NCBI GenBank assembly: GCA_030248295.1
Contig: JASANH010000965.1
Coordinates: 476,715 to 540,714, forward strand
From: Mesodorylaimus sp. YZB2_4
Taxonomy: Eukaryota > Nematoda > Enoplea > Dorylaimida > Dorylaimidae
Reading direction: 5' to 3'
Length of the DNA: 64,000 bases
Shown here piece by piece: positions 1-12,355 of this stretch. Position 1 is the stretch's first letter. Every line of letters begins with the position of its first letter. The position numbers were made by a program, and so were the translations under genes. A model generated the notes under the pieces. The model did no database searches. It was not told where the DNA came from and saw only the letters and a list, made by a program, of their open reading frames with translations.

Positions 1-1586
1 TTACCAAAATATTTAGAAACGCAGTTTGGTGTGAGTACGTCGAATGCCAGCGTTTTGACGGGTATACGGATTGTTTGAAATTTTCATGTTGAATGCGAAC
101 ATTAACTAAAAATGTTAATTTTTTAAGGGGCGGTCGCTGTGCCAGGCGCATGTGTTGGCATTTTCTTTGGCGGTTGGATAATGAAGCGATTAAAATTGGA
201 ATTGCAAGGCGTAGCTAATTTGGTTATTTTGGTTAACGCTACTGCCATGGTATTAATGATTGGATTCTTTCTGTTTGGATGTCGAACTGTACACATAGCT
301 GGTGTGACGGCTCCGTATAAATATCCTGGCAGGTAATTACTGAAAAATGATTTTAGATGACTTAATTGAGGTAATCTTTGGTTTTAGTCCACTCGTCGAA
401 TACGGGCCGTATAATTTGACCGATAAATGTAACGCCGATTGTCAATGCTCGCAGGACGAGTTACAATTAAAACAGATTTGTGGCGCTGATGGACTTGTAT
501 ATGTAAGAATTTTTGTTCTGTTAGGTTGGGCAAATTTTGATTATACGAACTGGTTTTCAGATGTCACCTTGCTTCGCTGGTTGCAAAGTAGCAACACCGA
601 CTGTTCGAAATCGAAAAAGTTTAGTTGGTGATTTTATACAAAAGCGATATGTAAGTCTTTTGTGCTTATTTGAGTGGCAGAGTATTGTTGCGAATTTCAG
701 TGTACTCTACAGTATTGTATTATCGTAGGAATATTCTGAATGTAGTTGTATCGCCGTTCCGCCCAGCATCGAAACAAATGGTAATGCGGCATCGTCGAAA
801 ACGCTAGCAGCAAGAGATGGCATGTGCGAAGGAGACTGCGGCATGCTAGTCCCTTTTATGATACTAGTTTTCGTTATTTCGTTGGCGGCATCGAATAATC
901 AAATGCCAATAGTCATGGTGACGTTGAGGTGAGTTAGGCTAAAGTGAATTTCCATTTTACGTACGCTTACTTTTTTTGACATTTACAGATCCGTATCTAC
1001 GCAAGAGAAAGCGTTTGCATTAGGTGTTCAAGTCGTAATACTGCGGCTGCTAAGTAAGTTGGTATTGCTTACGATTTTTGCCCTTGGGCAAGTAAAAGTC
1101 AGAAAGTGGAATGAGTTAATCTTATTGCGTAAATGTGGGAAAAGAGTGAATTTTCAGGTTACATTCCATCGCCGATTATTTACGGAGATGTCATCGATAA
1201 TACGTGTGTTCTATGGAATAAGAAATGCAATGGAGAACCGAAAAACTGTTTGGTTTATAATATCGATGGATTTAGAACTCGTTTCGCTTCTTTATCGATG
1301 GGTTTAATGGTGAGTTAAAAAGTGCGTGATTTACCAGACTGGATTAATTTTTATTTTATTCCAGGTCATTGGCGTAGCATTAACGTTATTGTTATGGTTT
1401 TGCATTCGTCGACGTTACACACCATTCTCGCCCCCAATTACTATGTCCGAGATTGCGCATCGATTCGGAGATTTTGATAATTTGCATATCGTTCGATCGG
1501 GCAAACTTCGTAGTTGGGTATCGGACGATAGTTTGGTCAATAATAGACCACATACACCGCGTCATCAGAAAACTCGTTCGTGTTAA
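1..1586 (+). CDS. Organic anion transporter (OATP/SLCO family), 3' part, 8 exons
   Basis: C-terminal two thirds of a 12-helix membrane transporter that moves amphipathic organic anions across the plasma membrane; the 5' end lies before base 1. Proposed exons, all with GT-AG junctions and matching phases: 1-61, 128-332, 388-502, 561-650, 729-928, 989-1053, 1158-1309, 1365-1586 (stop TAA). The first residues read LPKYLETQFG, a family hallmark at the start of the transporter core. The large extracellular loop carries the Kazal-like cysteine module (CNADCQCS, then CGADGLVY joined to SPCFAGC). The last loop has IPSPIIYGDVIDNTC, the most conserved OATP C-terminal motif, followed by a final helix and a basic tail ending RSC. 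Introns are about 55-105 bases. No frame break is seen. Family assignment is secure; substrate and orthologue are unknown. Confidence 0.93.
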
Positions 1587-3464
1587 AGATTGTTAGAAAT
1601 GCATAATTCTTCCAACCCTATAATTTAGTGTAAAATTTCATGTGTGCAATTTTGTATCCCGGGAGTATATATGTGCTGTTTATTGTACTCGGCTCTCCAT
1701 TCACGTGTTCCGATCTGGGCTTTCAATCGATTTTGTACACCATTTTATCGTGCCAATCAATGCTATCTTGCTGGATTCTTGCTCCTAATCATGCCTCAAT
1801 CTGAACGTGTACATTTGTCCTCCATTTCAAAGTGCTGCTGGACTTGTCTTGTGTAAACTCTATCTTTAAAATTTTTGTGTTATCGATATCAAAATTAGGT
1901 TCATCTGTTCTCAAGAGTAAAGGCCAAACCCTAACAAAAAATACATTACGAAGAAAAAACGATTTCAGAAAACAGTCGACGCCAATTATTAGCAAGTCAG
2001 AAAATAGCCTCCGGCATTACTACATCCACCGTTGGGACCTTATATGGGCAAGCTCAGCTGAAATGTTTGCACGCTCCAAACCCCCCAAAAAAAGAAAAAG
2101 TGAATTATGGCTAGCAGATGCCAGTAGTTTTTTTTGAAAAGCAGCGATAAAAATTAAATTTAAAATTCGCGGGAAAATTTGCATAATTTTTACCCCATTA
2201 TCCAGACTCATTCTTTCCGTAGTTTCCACTTTGAACAGGAAATTATTTTCGGATCGTCTGTCAGATGCTAATCAAGCGGGGTCGACTGTAAAGTAATCAC
2301 AAAAAATGGCGGTATCAAGAAAAAAGAACTTGGAAGTTTTGGCGTAACTGCATTCACATTTTCCTGAAAAAAAAGGAAAATGAATTTCTTAGAGTGAAGA
2401 CGGAATTAAGGATTGATCATTCCTTCTTTTAGAACTCCCTGCAAGCTGGCAGGGGCGGGGTTGAAACTCGGGTGAACTCATGTGAGTCCAAGACTTCATC
2501 TGCGGCTGAAACATCAACCCGACGGGTAGCCGTATCTCACTCGTCATACCCCACTGGGCGGTGGGGTTACAGACATGCTGAGTGGCAAGGCAATCCATAC
2601 AAGCTAGGCAGCACAACGCTTGTCCTGCACCATAGCTACGACAGGTCTAACATAAACGATCACACGGACCTCTGGGGTTTTAGGCGCCGAAACCAAATAC
2701 CCACCCCACATACTTGTTCATACCAGTCAGGCAACCCAGACATCCAGACAGCGTGCCACATATGGCCATACCCATTCAAAGCATGACAGGCCTGACTGTA
2801 GGTATGTTTGGCCCGTAGAGAGGGCACTGTTTCGGATGCCAATTACAGGCCGCCGCATACAGCGCATCAGTTGCCTTTTTTGGATTCTAGGCAGGCAGAA
2901 ACACCTCGAGTTGATGCCTCAGCCTTCTATGACTAGGAGAGTTTCCCACGTTATCTTCTCAAAGATAGGGTTGTCGGGCCCATTACATGGCACAAGAGAC
3001 CACAAGCTCCCCCCACCTAAATGACCTCGGACACCTTACCTGTTGACGTTACGGAAATTCCATCTCATTGACAGCCATGCCCGATTCGGCCATCGTCTTA
3101 TTGATACACCTGCAGTCTCCATTTTCCTCAATTCGAAACACAATCAATTCGTACGGCTGACTACTAAAATGGAACACATCTACTGTACAATACATAAAAC
3201 CACATTACTATTCTCGTCTATTCAGGTCTACAACTGTCCTCTCACCGACTTTGCGAAAACATAAACACCGGCTCCTGGACGAGACACCAGACTCGCATAA
3301 AACTATCGGACAGACCAAGAATGAAACCATCCCGGGTGAAAAGATTATTTTTTGCCATCGCTTTATATTTGGTCAAATATTGAGCGCAAAATGCTTTGTG
3401 CTGGCACACAATCACACGAGACCTCTCTGACTAAAACCTACTAACCTCAACCTCGCCTTGAGCG
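1587..3464. other. Intergenic, no supported gene
   Basis: About 1.9 kb after the transporter stop. The first 200 bases are AT-rich and probably hold its 3' end. Reading frames of 60-100 codons occur on both strands but none has splice logic or a recognisable domain. Around 2455 there is a short tRNA B-box-like stretch, not enough to call a repeat. Confidence 0.5.
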
Positions 3465-3882
3465 CAAGTATGGGCAAGGGGGTAACCCCCTATTGGGCCG
3501 GCGGGGACACTGAACCCTTCCTCCCTTAGCTCAGGTCCAGCTGGAAGAAAGAACAGGCAGGAAGCAAAAGCGATCAAAGTGTATCTGGGCTGGACCAAGA
3601 CCTGACTCACTCACTCGACTCGACCGGAACCTGACTTGGCCTGATCTGTCCTGTGTTGCTTTTTATCTCACAATCAGTCAAACACTTCTAAGAAGAGCAT
3701 TCAAGTCAAGGAAATACTGATGGATATAAAATTTTGGAGCATAGCTTTCATAACAGGAAAATGAGTAAAAGGCGCATTATAACGCAGTAATTTCAAAATG
3801 CACCCCCTGCGCTTCGCGGCCAGAGTTCGTCTACCATCTGTCCTCTCAAACCCCCTAACCCAACCGACCTTGCGCAAATTTG
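3465..3882. mobile_element. hAT-like MITE, copy 1 (perfect 8-bp TSD)
   Basis: Non-coding 418-bp element starting CAAGTATGGGCAAGG and ending CCTTGCGCAAATTTG, an imperfect terminal inverted repeat. It is flanked on both sides by CTTGAGCG (3457-3464 and 3883-3890), a perfect 8-bp target-site duplication typical of hAT transposons. A second copy is at 39386-39657. No transposase is encoded, so it would depend on an enzyme made elsewhere. Confidence 0.75.
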
Positions 3883-3985
3883 CTTGAGCGCTAGGCCCGG
3901 GTCGTGGCCTAGCGCTCAAGACGTGTGCCTTTCCTGCTGAGCACGCACTTACAGGGAAGGGTTCGACTCCCACCTGGGTATAAAA
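3883..3985 (+). repeat. tRNA-like / SINE head fragment
   Basis: Contains an A-box-like TGGCCTAGCGC and a B-box GGTTCGACTCC at about 60 bases spacing, as in a tRNA or tRNA-derived SINE. It lies directly right of the MITE target duplication. CTTGAGCGCTAGGCC also makes an inverted repeat with GGCCTAGCGCTCAAG. The cloverleaf is not convincing enough to call a working tRNA. Confidence 0.4.
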
Positions 3986-4109
3986 TAATTGTCAATTTAT
4001 ATGTGTTTCCTAGCCCTCGAGTGCGCTGTATGTATAGTGCCTGGCTATGGCTGACATGACATGACCTCATACCACCTCAGCTACGATCTTTCCAGATCAT
4101 GATCGCACT

Positions 4110-7100
4110 TTACACTATGTGACCAAACATGGAGCGGAAAAAATTACACAGCTCGACGGGTGCAGGTTCTACTCTCACCCACTTGACACGTGTTTGATGT
4201 CTGAGTCCCTTTTCACTACCCGGGGGGGCTATTCGAGGGGTAACTAAATGGATCCTAACAGACAAAACGAAATGTCTTTTTTCCTCCAAAATAAAGACCA
4301 TAAAAATAACAATACTTACTCCGAGCACACCAACGCCTTCATTAAAGGCTTCCCTTCCATCATCAAATGCTTGAATATATCGATCCCATTCTGATCCCAC
4401 TGTCCGTCCGCAGTCAATGGACGACAGCCGAGCAATTGACAATAAGCAGCTTGGGCCGGTAAATTACAGAACCTAGAAAAATATTCGCAGCTAGCTGATC
4501 ATCGAGACAGGCCTTCATCTCCCCCAGCATCATCTAATCCTAAATCGAGCCTGGATCCAGATCCGATTTCAAAAATAAATTTCAGCTGCGATGACTAAGC
4601 GCCACCCTGGCTATTGAGACGCCGATCCTACAGTCGGATTGAATCAGGACCCAATCCACTCCACTCCACTGCTTGGATCGACGGACCAGTCGATGCCGCC
4701 TCATGGACAATTAAAAGCGAACCAGGGTCTTCTTCCAGCTCATCAACCTGGATTTGCACTTGCTGTGCGCCCTTCTGCTCTTAGAAAAGATCACGCGCTC
4801 GACACACTGACGCTGGTAGACTGCACCAATGCTCCGAGCCCGCGGTCATTTCTAGCTACTCATAGTGCAATCCTTTAAGCCCCCAATTCGCTTCCATTCG
4901 CCATTCCCAACAGAAAGTCCCAAATTTGACGCCCCCTTACCTCTGATCCAGTACGAACACGTTTTTGCCTTCCAATCGTTCGCAGTATCCATAATCGATG
5001 AAAATCGCTGTCACGATGCTATGCGCACGAATATCCAATCGATCGGCCCCCGATCCTTGCGGCGCCTGCCACTTCTTGACAATCACTCGCCGATAAGCCG
5101 TCACATCGTCCCTGGTCGATCGAACGACGGCCGCTTGGTTCGCATCAGATTTTGTAAGAAGTACCTGATTAGCCGGAGTCGAATAGAAAGTATTCATGGC
5201 CACAGTCAACGCATTCAACGCCGCATTTTGGCCACGATTATTGCATATTTGTATGTAAAAATTGCTCGGCGAAATTGCTTCAAAAACGCGAAAATAAACG
5301 TGCCCACTGCCGTCAATTATGGATTCGTCATTCAGAGGTATTTGGACTATTCGACCAGGAACAACAACTTGCGTCGTTCGACTCGCAACTAAAATAAAAA
5401 ATGATGAATTCCATTCTCCGACCTGTTTAGGACAGGGTTTCAGGTAAACTTCACTCAATCGACCAAAAAGACTTTTCAAGTTGACCTGGGTCAATGGAGG
5501 CTGGGGTTCATTCGGCACAAAAAGTTCATGATATCGAATTTTAAACGTTCGTAACTGACACAAACAGATTTTAAAAAAAACGGAAAAACCACAAAATTTG
5601 AAATTCCAGAATATATTGCCAAAGCCCATTTCCAATTGTTGCGTCTCGCAAGTATTGTAACCTTCTTATCTACCTCTGACTCACCATTTTTCCATTACCC
5701 CTTATCATCTGTCTGAGCCTTCCCCGTTAGTGCCAAGTAAAATGTAAGATCGAGCGGTTGCGCCTAACATCCACTGTGCTCCACATAACATCGGAAATGG
5801 GCACTCTTTCCGACACCAGTCACCCTACTGCAAAAAGTTAAAAATTCTACTTCTCAAAAGGAATCTTCTCCTCCCACTTCTGTGCGCCTCAATTATTACC
5901 GCTATCGCGCCGAAAGATCAATCGACTTGATCAGTTTTTCGTCAGTAAACCCCTGTATTTCCTTAAAAACCAATGAACTTACGCTGCAAACGCATCGCTT
6001 CCCTTTCCTCTTCCCTCGCGCATCGCTCTTCGATATCCACTTCATCGGAAGACTCGCTCTCCAGCACATTGACAGTACACCGCCACCCATCGCTAACGTC
6101 GGGCGGAATGGCTCCACCAATTATTTCTCCTCCCTAAAATACCACTCTCAGAGTATACAAATCGCAAATCGAACAGGCCATACTTCTTTCTCATACGCCT
6201 TCGCTGGCACCACGCGTTCACCACGTCTCACTTTCCCGATAGCCGCCTTGATCAGAGAAATCAGAATCGTCTCCTTCTTCGTCATATCGCCATTCCGTAC
6301 ACGATACAAAGCCACCTAAAAATCCATCCTCATTATCCAACTAAACCCGCCCCCCCGATAATACCGTATTGATATCCTGTGATTCTTCCTGATCGAATGC
6401 AGATACGTAAAGTTGGCTTCCTTCATCCAAAACGCAAAGCTGTCGGAATTTGTCCACAACATCTTCACTCCAATATTCTCCTTTAGGCACCAACTAGAAT
6501 GGAATAACCAACATGGACTAAACCTAATCAACTCCCAGTCCAACTCTTACTTCAGCGAGAGCACACGGACATGCTTGCCGCCAAAAATGTCGATATCGAC
6601 TCGGAAGCTCTATCAAGGCCTTGGTCGCGATCCACTCTATTTTACCCGTATCGATGTACAGCACTTTCGAAAACGAAGCCCCTAAACGAACATATCTTCA
6701 GTTGCCCACAATACGAAACAGAGTGGGTAACAGGCACGGGAGCCCCCAGCAGACCGACCCGCCGATCAGGGTTGGATCAGTTTAGGGAAACTGACCCAAA
6801 CTGTGATTCGGTCAGATCAAAAGCCTGCCCCTATCCTGTCCCTTTTTGCCCGAAATCCCATTCCCTCCCCACTGCTAGCTGTCTTTATCATTTTAGTAGA
6901 TAACGAATGCGCAGCCGCAATGCCAAGTTGTGTCAGATAGACTGGGTCGGGCCGATCCAGATCTTGGGTCCAGCCAGATCGGTCGATGCTAGGCCCCCTG
7001 GTCGCGAGATTTTTGGTGGAAATTTCAGATTTTGGTTTCGAATCTCGACTCTTTGTTCAGGAAGCAACAAAAAATCACAGCAATTTTAAAAAAATCTCGA

Positions 7101-9202
7101 GCCCCATTTTGGGAAACCACAGCATCTGAAAACTGGGCCCTGGCCACGGAGGGGGGTCAGATCGCTTTCCCAAAACTTTACCATTACAAAGTTGAAGATT
7201 TTTTCCAGCCTCCCCCATTTTCGGATGCTAAAAAACCACGAACCACCATGACCAGACCAGGATTTTGGCAACCGCAATCAAGCACCCAATTCTAAAACAT
7301 ACTATACCTAAATTATTATCCTTCATCTCCAATATTTTAGCCCGATGAAGATCCTGATCCTCTTCAACTGGTGCCACGCAATAATCACCAACTTTCGGAC
7401 TGGACAAAATTTTTTTCGTCACATCCAATTCGTAATTCATATCATCTCTGAAAAAAGCAAAAAAGTTAACCTCTAAAATGCAAAAGCCCAATTCAAAAAA
7501 ACTTACTCCATTTTTTCAAGATTACTCGTCAATAATTGAATCCAAAATAAACTAGGACTTTCCGCATTCGATAAAACGCAGGGAAGCGGTTCAATTCGAC
7601 TTGCGAATAAGGAAACACTGATCTAAAAAAAACAGATTCCTAAACAATCTTCTTTTTAGTTTTGTGGGCCGACGCCCATTTGTGCCTCTAGCCGGCCAGC
7701 ATTCAAACCTTAAAAGATCAGGTGCGGGGACAGGCACACACAGCAGCATCCCTCTGCGTGTCTCTACCAGGAGCAGCTCCACGCGAGGGCGTCCTGGACA
7801 GGACACCGACTTCCTCGGGCGATGGCGGGTGGGCCCTTTTGGTGTTCGACAGCCGAGACTGCCTCCTCGTTTGGCTTCCGTCTCTCCACTCGGAGCACCT
7901 CGGCGGTACCGGGTGAGTCACCCAGGGCCTGGCGTGCAAGGTCAGCGAGGTTTGTGGTTCGCAAAGCGATCTCCATCACCGGGGATCGAACCCGGGACGA
8001 GTCCAGCCACTCGCTCCCAAGCAATACGGGGAGACGAATGCCGAACCGCGCTGCACCACCGCGGCCGCTCCTAAACATTCTCCCACATAACACGAAGCCA
8101 TACAGTACCTGACAGCGGTCGTCGTCTGACACGTTCCCCTTGCTGACCACGTGTTTTCGGTAATCACTACCAGAACTCGATGCTGACATCGCAGCCTCAG
8201 CCGCCATAGCCGGCACTTGCTGTTGTGACCGTTCTACCACAGGGGCAGCCTCGACATTCGATTCGACAACATCAGATGACTCCACCTCGACAGCAGCAGA
8301 CAGCACCGATTCAGTTGGCAGAGCAGGATTAGATTGCAGCGGTTCGATGTTAAACGCTTCCCCAAAAATAAGCGACGACGCTGCCTGATTGCGAGTGCAT
8401 TCCATAACACTATCGTCCAATAGGCACGTCATAGTATCAGCTTGAGCAGCAGCTGGCGGCCGCGTCTGATCAACTTTTGTGGTAGAGCTCGGTTCGTCAT
8501 CGATTCCATTGCTATGAGTCGAAGCGAAGGGACAAATTGGATCTTGCCTTGTCAATACCTTCGATTCTCCAATTCGCTTCTCCGTTTCCGTCAACTGAAC
8601 AGATCCACGAGCGGTCACCAATGACGTCGAATGATCACCGTCAATGACTGGAGTCGTAGATCGGTGGGCCGTCTGGCCTTCATTCGTTGTTTGGTTCTGC
8701 CGCACTGGTTCCACCTGTCCTTCATCCAACATGGCCAAATTTCCAACATATTTTACCTGATCGGAGCCCGGTGTATTAGGTCGCTCAATGGGCCGAGTTT
8801 CAGTAAAATCGATCGGTCGATGATTCATAAGTTGCATTCGATCGAATTCTGGTGCTTGATCATTTTGTCGCATCATCGATGAGAGCGATTGAGCAGCGCA
8901 ACTCGCCGATTCATCGAATTCCAAAGTGACATCGTCATCTTCTGAAACCAGTCAATCAGAGGAAATGTATATTCTTCAAGTAATAATTCAAGTAAACGCG
9001 ACAGACACTCCATTTACAGCTGAGCAACGGCTGCATGTATCTTACCATAAATCAATCGAACTCGTTCCAGACCGCCTTCATATTCTTTGAGTATCTTTCG
9101 AGCGTTTCGCAAAGTTTGAGTCATTTTCTTTATTTGGGCAGTATCGGCCGTCGGAACCGCACTCTCCATCTTTGGTAGCTCTTCCATAATACGATTGCAT
9201 GC
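4110..9202 (-). CDS. Tudor-domain protein, at least 11 exons, 5' end incomplete
   Basis: Proposed exons in transcription order: 9046-9202, 8109-8941, 7507-7622, 7308-7447, 6551-6681, 6365-6493, 6232-6315, 5983-6133, 4941 to about 5560, 4320-4472, and a tentative last exon 4110-4254. Most are joined by GT-AG introns with matching phases; the link between 5983 and 5560 is unresolved. The N-terminal part is a charged helical stretch and a long low-complexity acidic exon. Two Tudor modules follow. Module 1 reads SPSLFWIQL, VGDYCVAPVEED, then LYIDTGKIEW. Module 2 reads SPSNFYIQICNN, AIFIDYGYCERL, then LPAQAAYCQLLG. The second keeps the FxDYG core that forms the aromatic cage for methyl-arginine. 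Extended Tudor proteins of this type usually work in germ granules with Argonaute/PIWI pathways; that role is inferred. Introns contain a SINE (7651-8070) and GATC-rich repeats. Confidence 0.82.
7651..8070 (-). mobile_element. tRNA-derived SINE, full copy in a Tudor-gene intron
   Basis: About 420 bp, reverse orientation. The tRNA-like head (complement of about 7975-8070) has an A-box at GGTGCAGCGCGG and a B-box at GGTTCGATCCC; the body ends in the family tail GGCCCACAAAA. Flanks CTAAACAATCT (7640-7650) and CTAAACATTCT (8071-8081) are an 11-bp target duplication with one mismatch. It sits in the intron between the 833-bp acidic exon and the first Tudor exon. Confidence 0.85.
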
Positions 9203-9310
9203 CTGAAAATGATTGGGCGAGATACATCATCACTTTTCTGGCAGAGATGGCTCTTAATAACAGATCCACTTCAACGGTGTCTATTTCAACCCCACTGCAC
9301 AGGCTATGTG

Positions 9311-9930
9311 CCGCGGCCGCGGCGTGATTTGTGTCTCCATATTGCTTGGGAGCGAGTGGCTGGACTCGTCCCAGGTTTGATCCCCGGTGATGGAGGTCAC
9401 AACATCGCTGACTTCGTCTGCGGGACGGGGGGCCTGATCTCCTGCCGGGGGGGGGGGTCGGAGGGTCGGCGACATGGCGGCCCATTTTGATTTCTTGTAA
9501 AAATTAAACTTTTTAAATTTAAATTTTTCCCGCGAAAATTTAAAGTTGGTTTGGGCCTCCAAGGCAAAGCATTGGGTCTTTTTCACTATAAAAAATGAAA
9601 TTTTTCTTTGGGGGGGAGGGGGGGTGGGGGTCAAAAATAGCAAAGGTACCTGCACAACCTCGCCAGGCAGGACTGAAGGGTCTTCGCCATGTAAAAAATT
9701 TTCCTCTGCCCAAAAAAGTGGGGGGCGGGGGGGGGGGGGTCAAACACAGTAAAGGTGGAGCCACAGACTGCGGACAGGGGGTCTAAAACATTAGAAGGGT
9801 CCCCCCCTTTACAAAAATTTTTTTAACGTTTTTTAGGGGGGGTCTACACTACCTTGGATACCCAGTCAGCGATGTTGGAGGTCGATTTGAGAACCATAAA
9901 CTCTCGCTGACCTTGCATGGGTTTAGCGTC
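9311..9930 (+). mobile_element. SINE copy split by a 480-bp insertion
   Basis: The head of the same SINE family (9311-9398, with GGCGTG and a GGTTTGATCCCC B-box) stops after GGAGGTC and resumes at about 9876 with GGAGGTCGATTTGAGAACC and the CTCGCTGACCTTGCA segment. The missing middle is displaced by the insertion at 9399-9875. Confidence 0.7.
9399..9875. mobile_element. G-rich inverted-repeat element inside the SINE
   Basis: Ends carry the inverted repeat AACATCGCTGAC and GTCAGCGATGTT. GGAGGTC lies on both sides, giving a 7-8 bp target duplication. The interior has several poly-G runs and two copies of a GTCAAA-containing unit. No protein is encoded. It is probably a non-autonomous DNA transposon; the superfamily is uncertain. 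Confidence 0.6.
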
Positions 9931-10828
9931 TGCCTTCCACACTCAGTGCGCATATCGCCTAGTGTTCGACTCGCGGTCAGGTATATCATTTATTATGCGA
10001 TTCGAGTGGTAATGTGGTAAAACAGGAACAAAAGCAAAACTTGACATGATAACAGCTCCTGGATTGGTCATCAGGCACATCCGCAGCCAAGGACTACAGA
10101 TTGCACCAGGTAAAATTCGTTCAAGTCCTCTCTATACTGCCCACAATATCGGTTTGGTCATAAAACAAGATGGATGGGCGGCGAGCATTTCACGACTCAC
10201 AACCACGCAGGTAAAACCACTCGTCAAATTGTGGTGGATCTCATTCACTAGTGTTATTAGACTAGTATTTGTCATTATGGTGGAACTGATTGCAAGGCAA
10301 GGGGTAGCACGCAAATAAAAGACATGCGGGGTATCTATCCGTGCCAAAATAAGCCGACATAAGCAATCCACAGCCGTGAAATCTTCTATGCCTACCATCC
10401 TGACATTGCGCGAAAATGTTTTCGTCAGCCAGTGCATAGCGACTGACAGAATTATCAGCAGGATCCAGAGCTAGGGTAAGACGGTCAGAAACGCGGTTGC
10501 TTGTAGGGCAAAGTTGTATTTTAGGGTAAAGTACTCAAACCCGCAACACCTAAAATCCAGGTCTTCTATGGTTTACCAATAAACAAGAGAGCGGCGTATT
10601 TTCAATATTTGACTCTGAACCAACAGGCGGCGAAAACGGTTTAATTTTGGCTAAACCACAGCTCACGCAAGGCGGCGATATTTTGAAACAGAAAACGAGC
10701 ACCTTTTGCAATTCTCCTGAAGCTTAGCTGGACTTCTCTCGGTCGCGATACCTCACCGTATGTGCAGTTCCCCCCCTAGTGACGGCTCTTCTCTCACTGT
10801 CAGTCCAGATATGCACAGCAGTACTTAC
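9931..10828. other. Intergenic or intronic, nothing recognised
   Basis: No reading frame with splice logic or domain was found. The stretch may be the first intron of the Tudor gene if the exon at 10829-10933 belongs to it. Confidence 0.4.
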
Positions 10829-10933
10829 ATCATCGATACACGCGTCGACGTCCTTCTTTAAATCGAGTAGAAACTTGACTCGAAGTCGACATTCGCTGGC
10901 CTGTTTCAGTATGGCGTCCTTCGTGTACGGCAT
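10829..10933 (-). CDS. Possible first coding exon (of the Tudor gene?)
   Basis: An ATG at 10933 opens 35 codons beginning MPYTKDAILKQASE and ending DACIDD exactly at a GTAAGT donor. The peptide is charged and helical, like the exon at 9046-9202, and is on the same strand about 1.6 kb upstream. No clean intermediate exon with the right phase was found; a stretch at about 9235-9290 coding EIDTVEVDLLL is a candidate. Linking it to the Tudor gene is inference. Confidence 0.4.
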
Positions 10934-12355
10934 TCTTAAAACGCGATATCATAACAGGGAGCGTACGCTAAATTCTGATATGGCTCCCCAAGTCGCCCTC
11001 CAAATTTATCGCAATGGTTGGCCTTGATAATTCTAGAGCGATCTACGAGCCATGCTGACAAGCAGGCAGCTGCTTTTATCATCGATATAGTGTTACTTTA
11101 CACATGGATTTCATGGTGTGAGCGCATACCATACGCTGTGGAGTAAATTTGATAAAAGTACGCTTATCACCTATACAATTACGCGGGAGATTTAAATTAT
11201 GAACACCGCTTTGAAAACAGTCAAGCGCTCCGAGGTTTTCCCATGCAAGCGTTAATTACAAACATTACATTATTGCAGCGGCAGGTTTTTATTCCATACG
11301 CGAGTTTGTAAGAGGTACACAGTATCACGCTGATTAGATGCTCCCTGCTGGCTAACAGACATTTATGAGTGGGGCAAGGCCAGGCCACTCAAAGAGCCGT
11401 TATACTTTACTTTCTACACACGCAGGCAGTGAAGATACGATATGACTAAACCCAAGTTTCACTATTCAAATGTGCCTCCCCCTCCCCTGTCGTCTGGGCC
11501 CTATTCCGAATCGTGAGTCCACCCTATGGTTTTCCAGGCCCCAGGGTTTCGTTTCGCGCGAATCGACCATTAGATAAGGTGATTCTAGGTCTGAGAGATC
11601 TCTCTCTGAGGAGCTTTCTGGGAGAGGAAGATACTTATTTGGGAGTTGGGTCTGTGCATGCCTGTTCCTTTTTTCCCACATCACCAAATGCAGGTATGCG
11701 CAGCTGACCATGCAAATGAATGGTTGCAGTATACAGTATGGGAAATTATTCCCACTGTAAGTGTGCACCCGTAGACTGTGACTACGGCGTGAGCCACGCC
11801 GTAGACTATGAGCCAGATTACAAGACTTGCTAAAACTGGTCAAAAGACAAAACTGACATACACTAGCGTTTGGGCTGATATCCCGCTTCCAGTCCGTATC
11901 AAGGCCTGACAGTCAGAGTAGCAAATTTTTAAGGGATTGGCTGAATAGCCCCACAAAACCAAGACCATGATTTGCTCGAAAGAAACACTTCAGATACCAC
12001 AATACTTTGACATTGAGTGCCGATCACTTGGAGCTGCACTTAAATTCTCAATCAGACCCTGTTAGCGTCGAAGTTTATGTGCACGTCTCAAATTAAACTC
12101 CATAGAAACGCAAAATATGTGATTGACAACAGTCTGCAACAGGAATAATCTCGCGGTGCAGCGTAAACAAACACTGTAACGTAACATGACGTAACATAAC
12201 ATTTTAACACGTAACATTTTTATAACAGCGTAAAATAGAGGGTGACAGCATGGTCGACAGTCCTGTTCACTAGCTGTGTCGTGCGGCTGTGCTGTCTTCT
12301 GCGTCTCCTATCTTCTCTGCGATCAGTTGCGCATCAAAGGAAAATTCCGAGCGAT
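10934..12355. other. Intergenic; upstream region of the MSP-domain gene
   Basis: No supported gene. Around 11655-11700 lies a weak copy of a dispersed motif (TCACCAAATGCAGGTATGCGC) also seen near 19815 and 44945. Just before the MSP gene, 12175-12235 holds several tandem variants of GTAACATAACAT, which could be promoter sequence or a simple repeat. Confidence 0.4.

Noticed and set aside
2472..2786. Plus-strand 104-codon frame in the first intergenic region
   Set aside because: No splice sites, no domain, odd composition; likely repeat-derived.
3890..3975. Functional tRNA gene
   Set aside because: A- and B-box are present but the acceptor and D arms do not pair convincingly by eye; called only as a tRNA-like repeat.
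4865..5392. Plus-strand 175-codon frame
   Set aside because: It is the shadow of the Tudor module 2 exon on the opposite strand and has no domain of its own.
7764..8108. Long minus-strand frame running from the Tudor acidic exon into the SINE
   Set aside because: The exon ends at a GTACTG donor at 8109; beyond it the open frame is SINE sequence with the tRNA-like head and target duplication, so it is not counted as protein.
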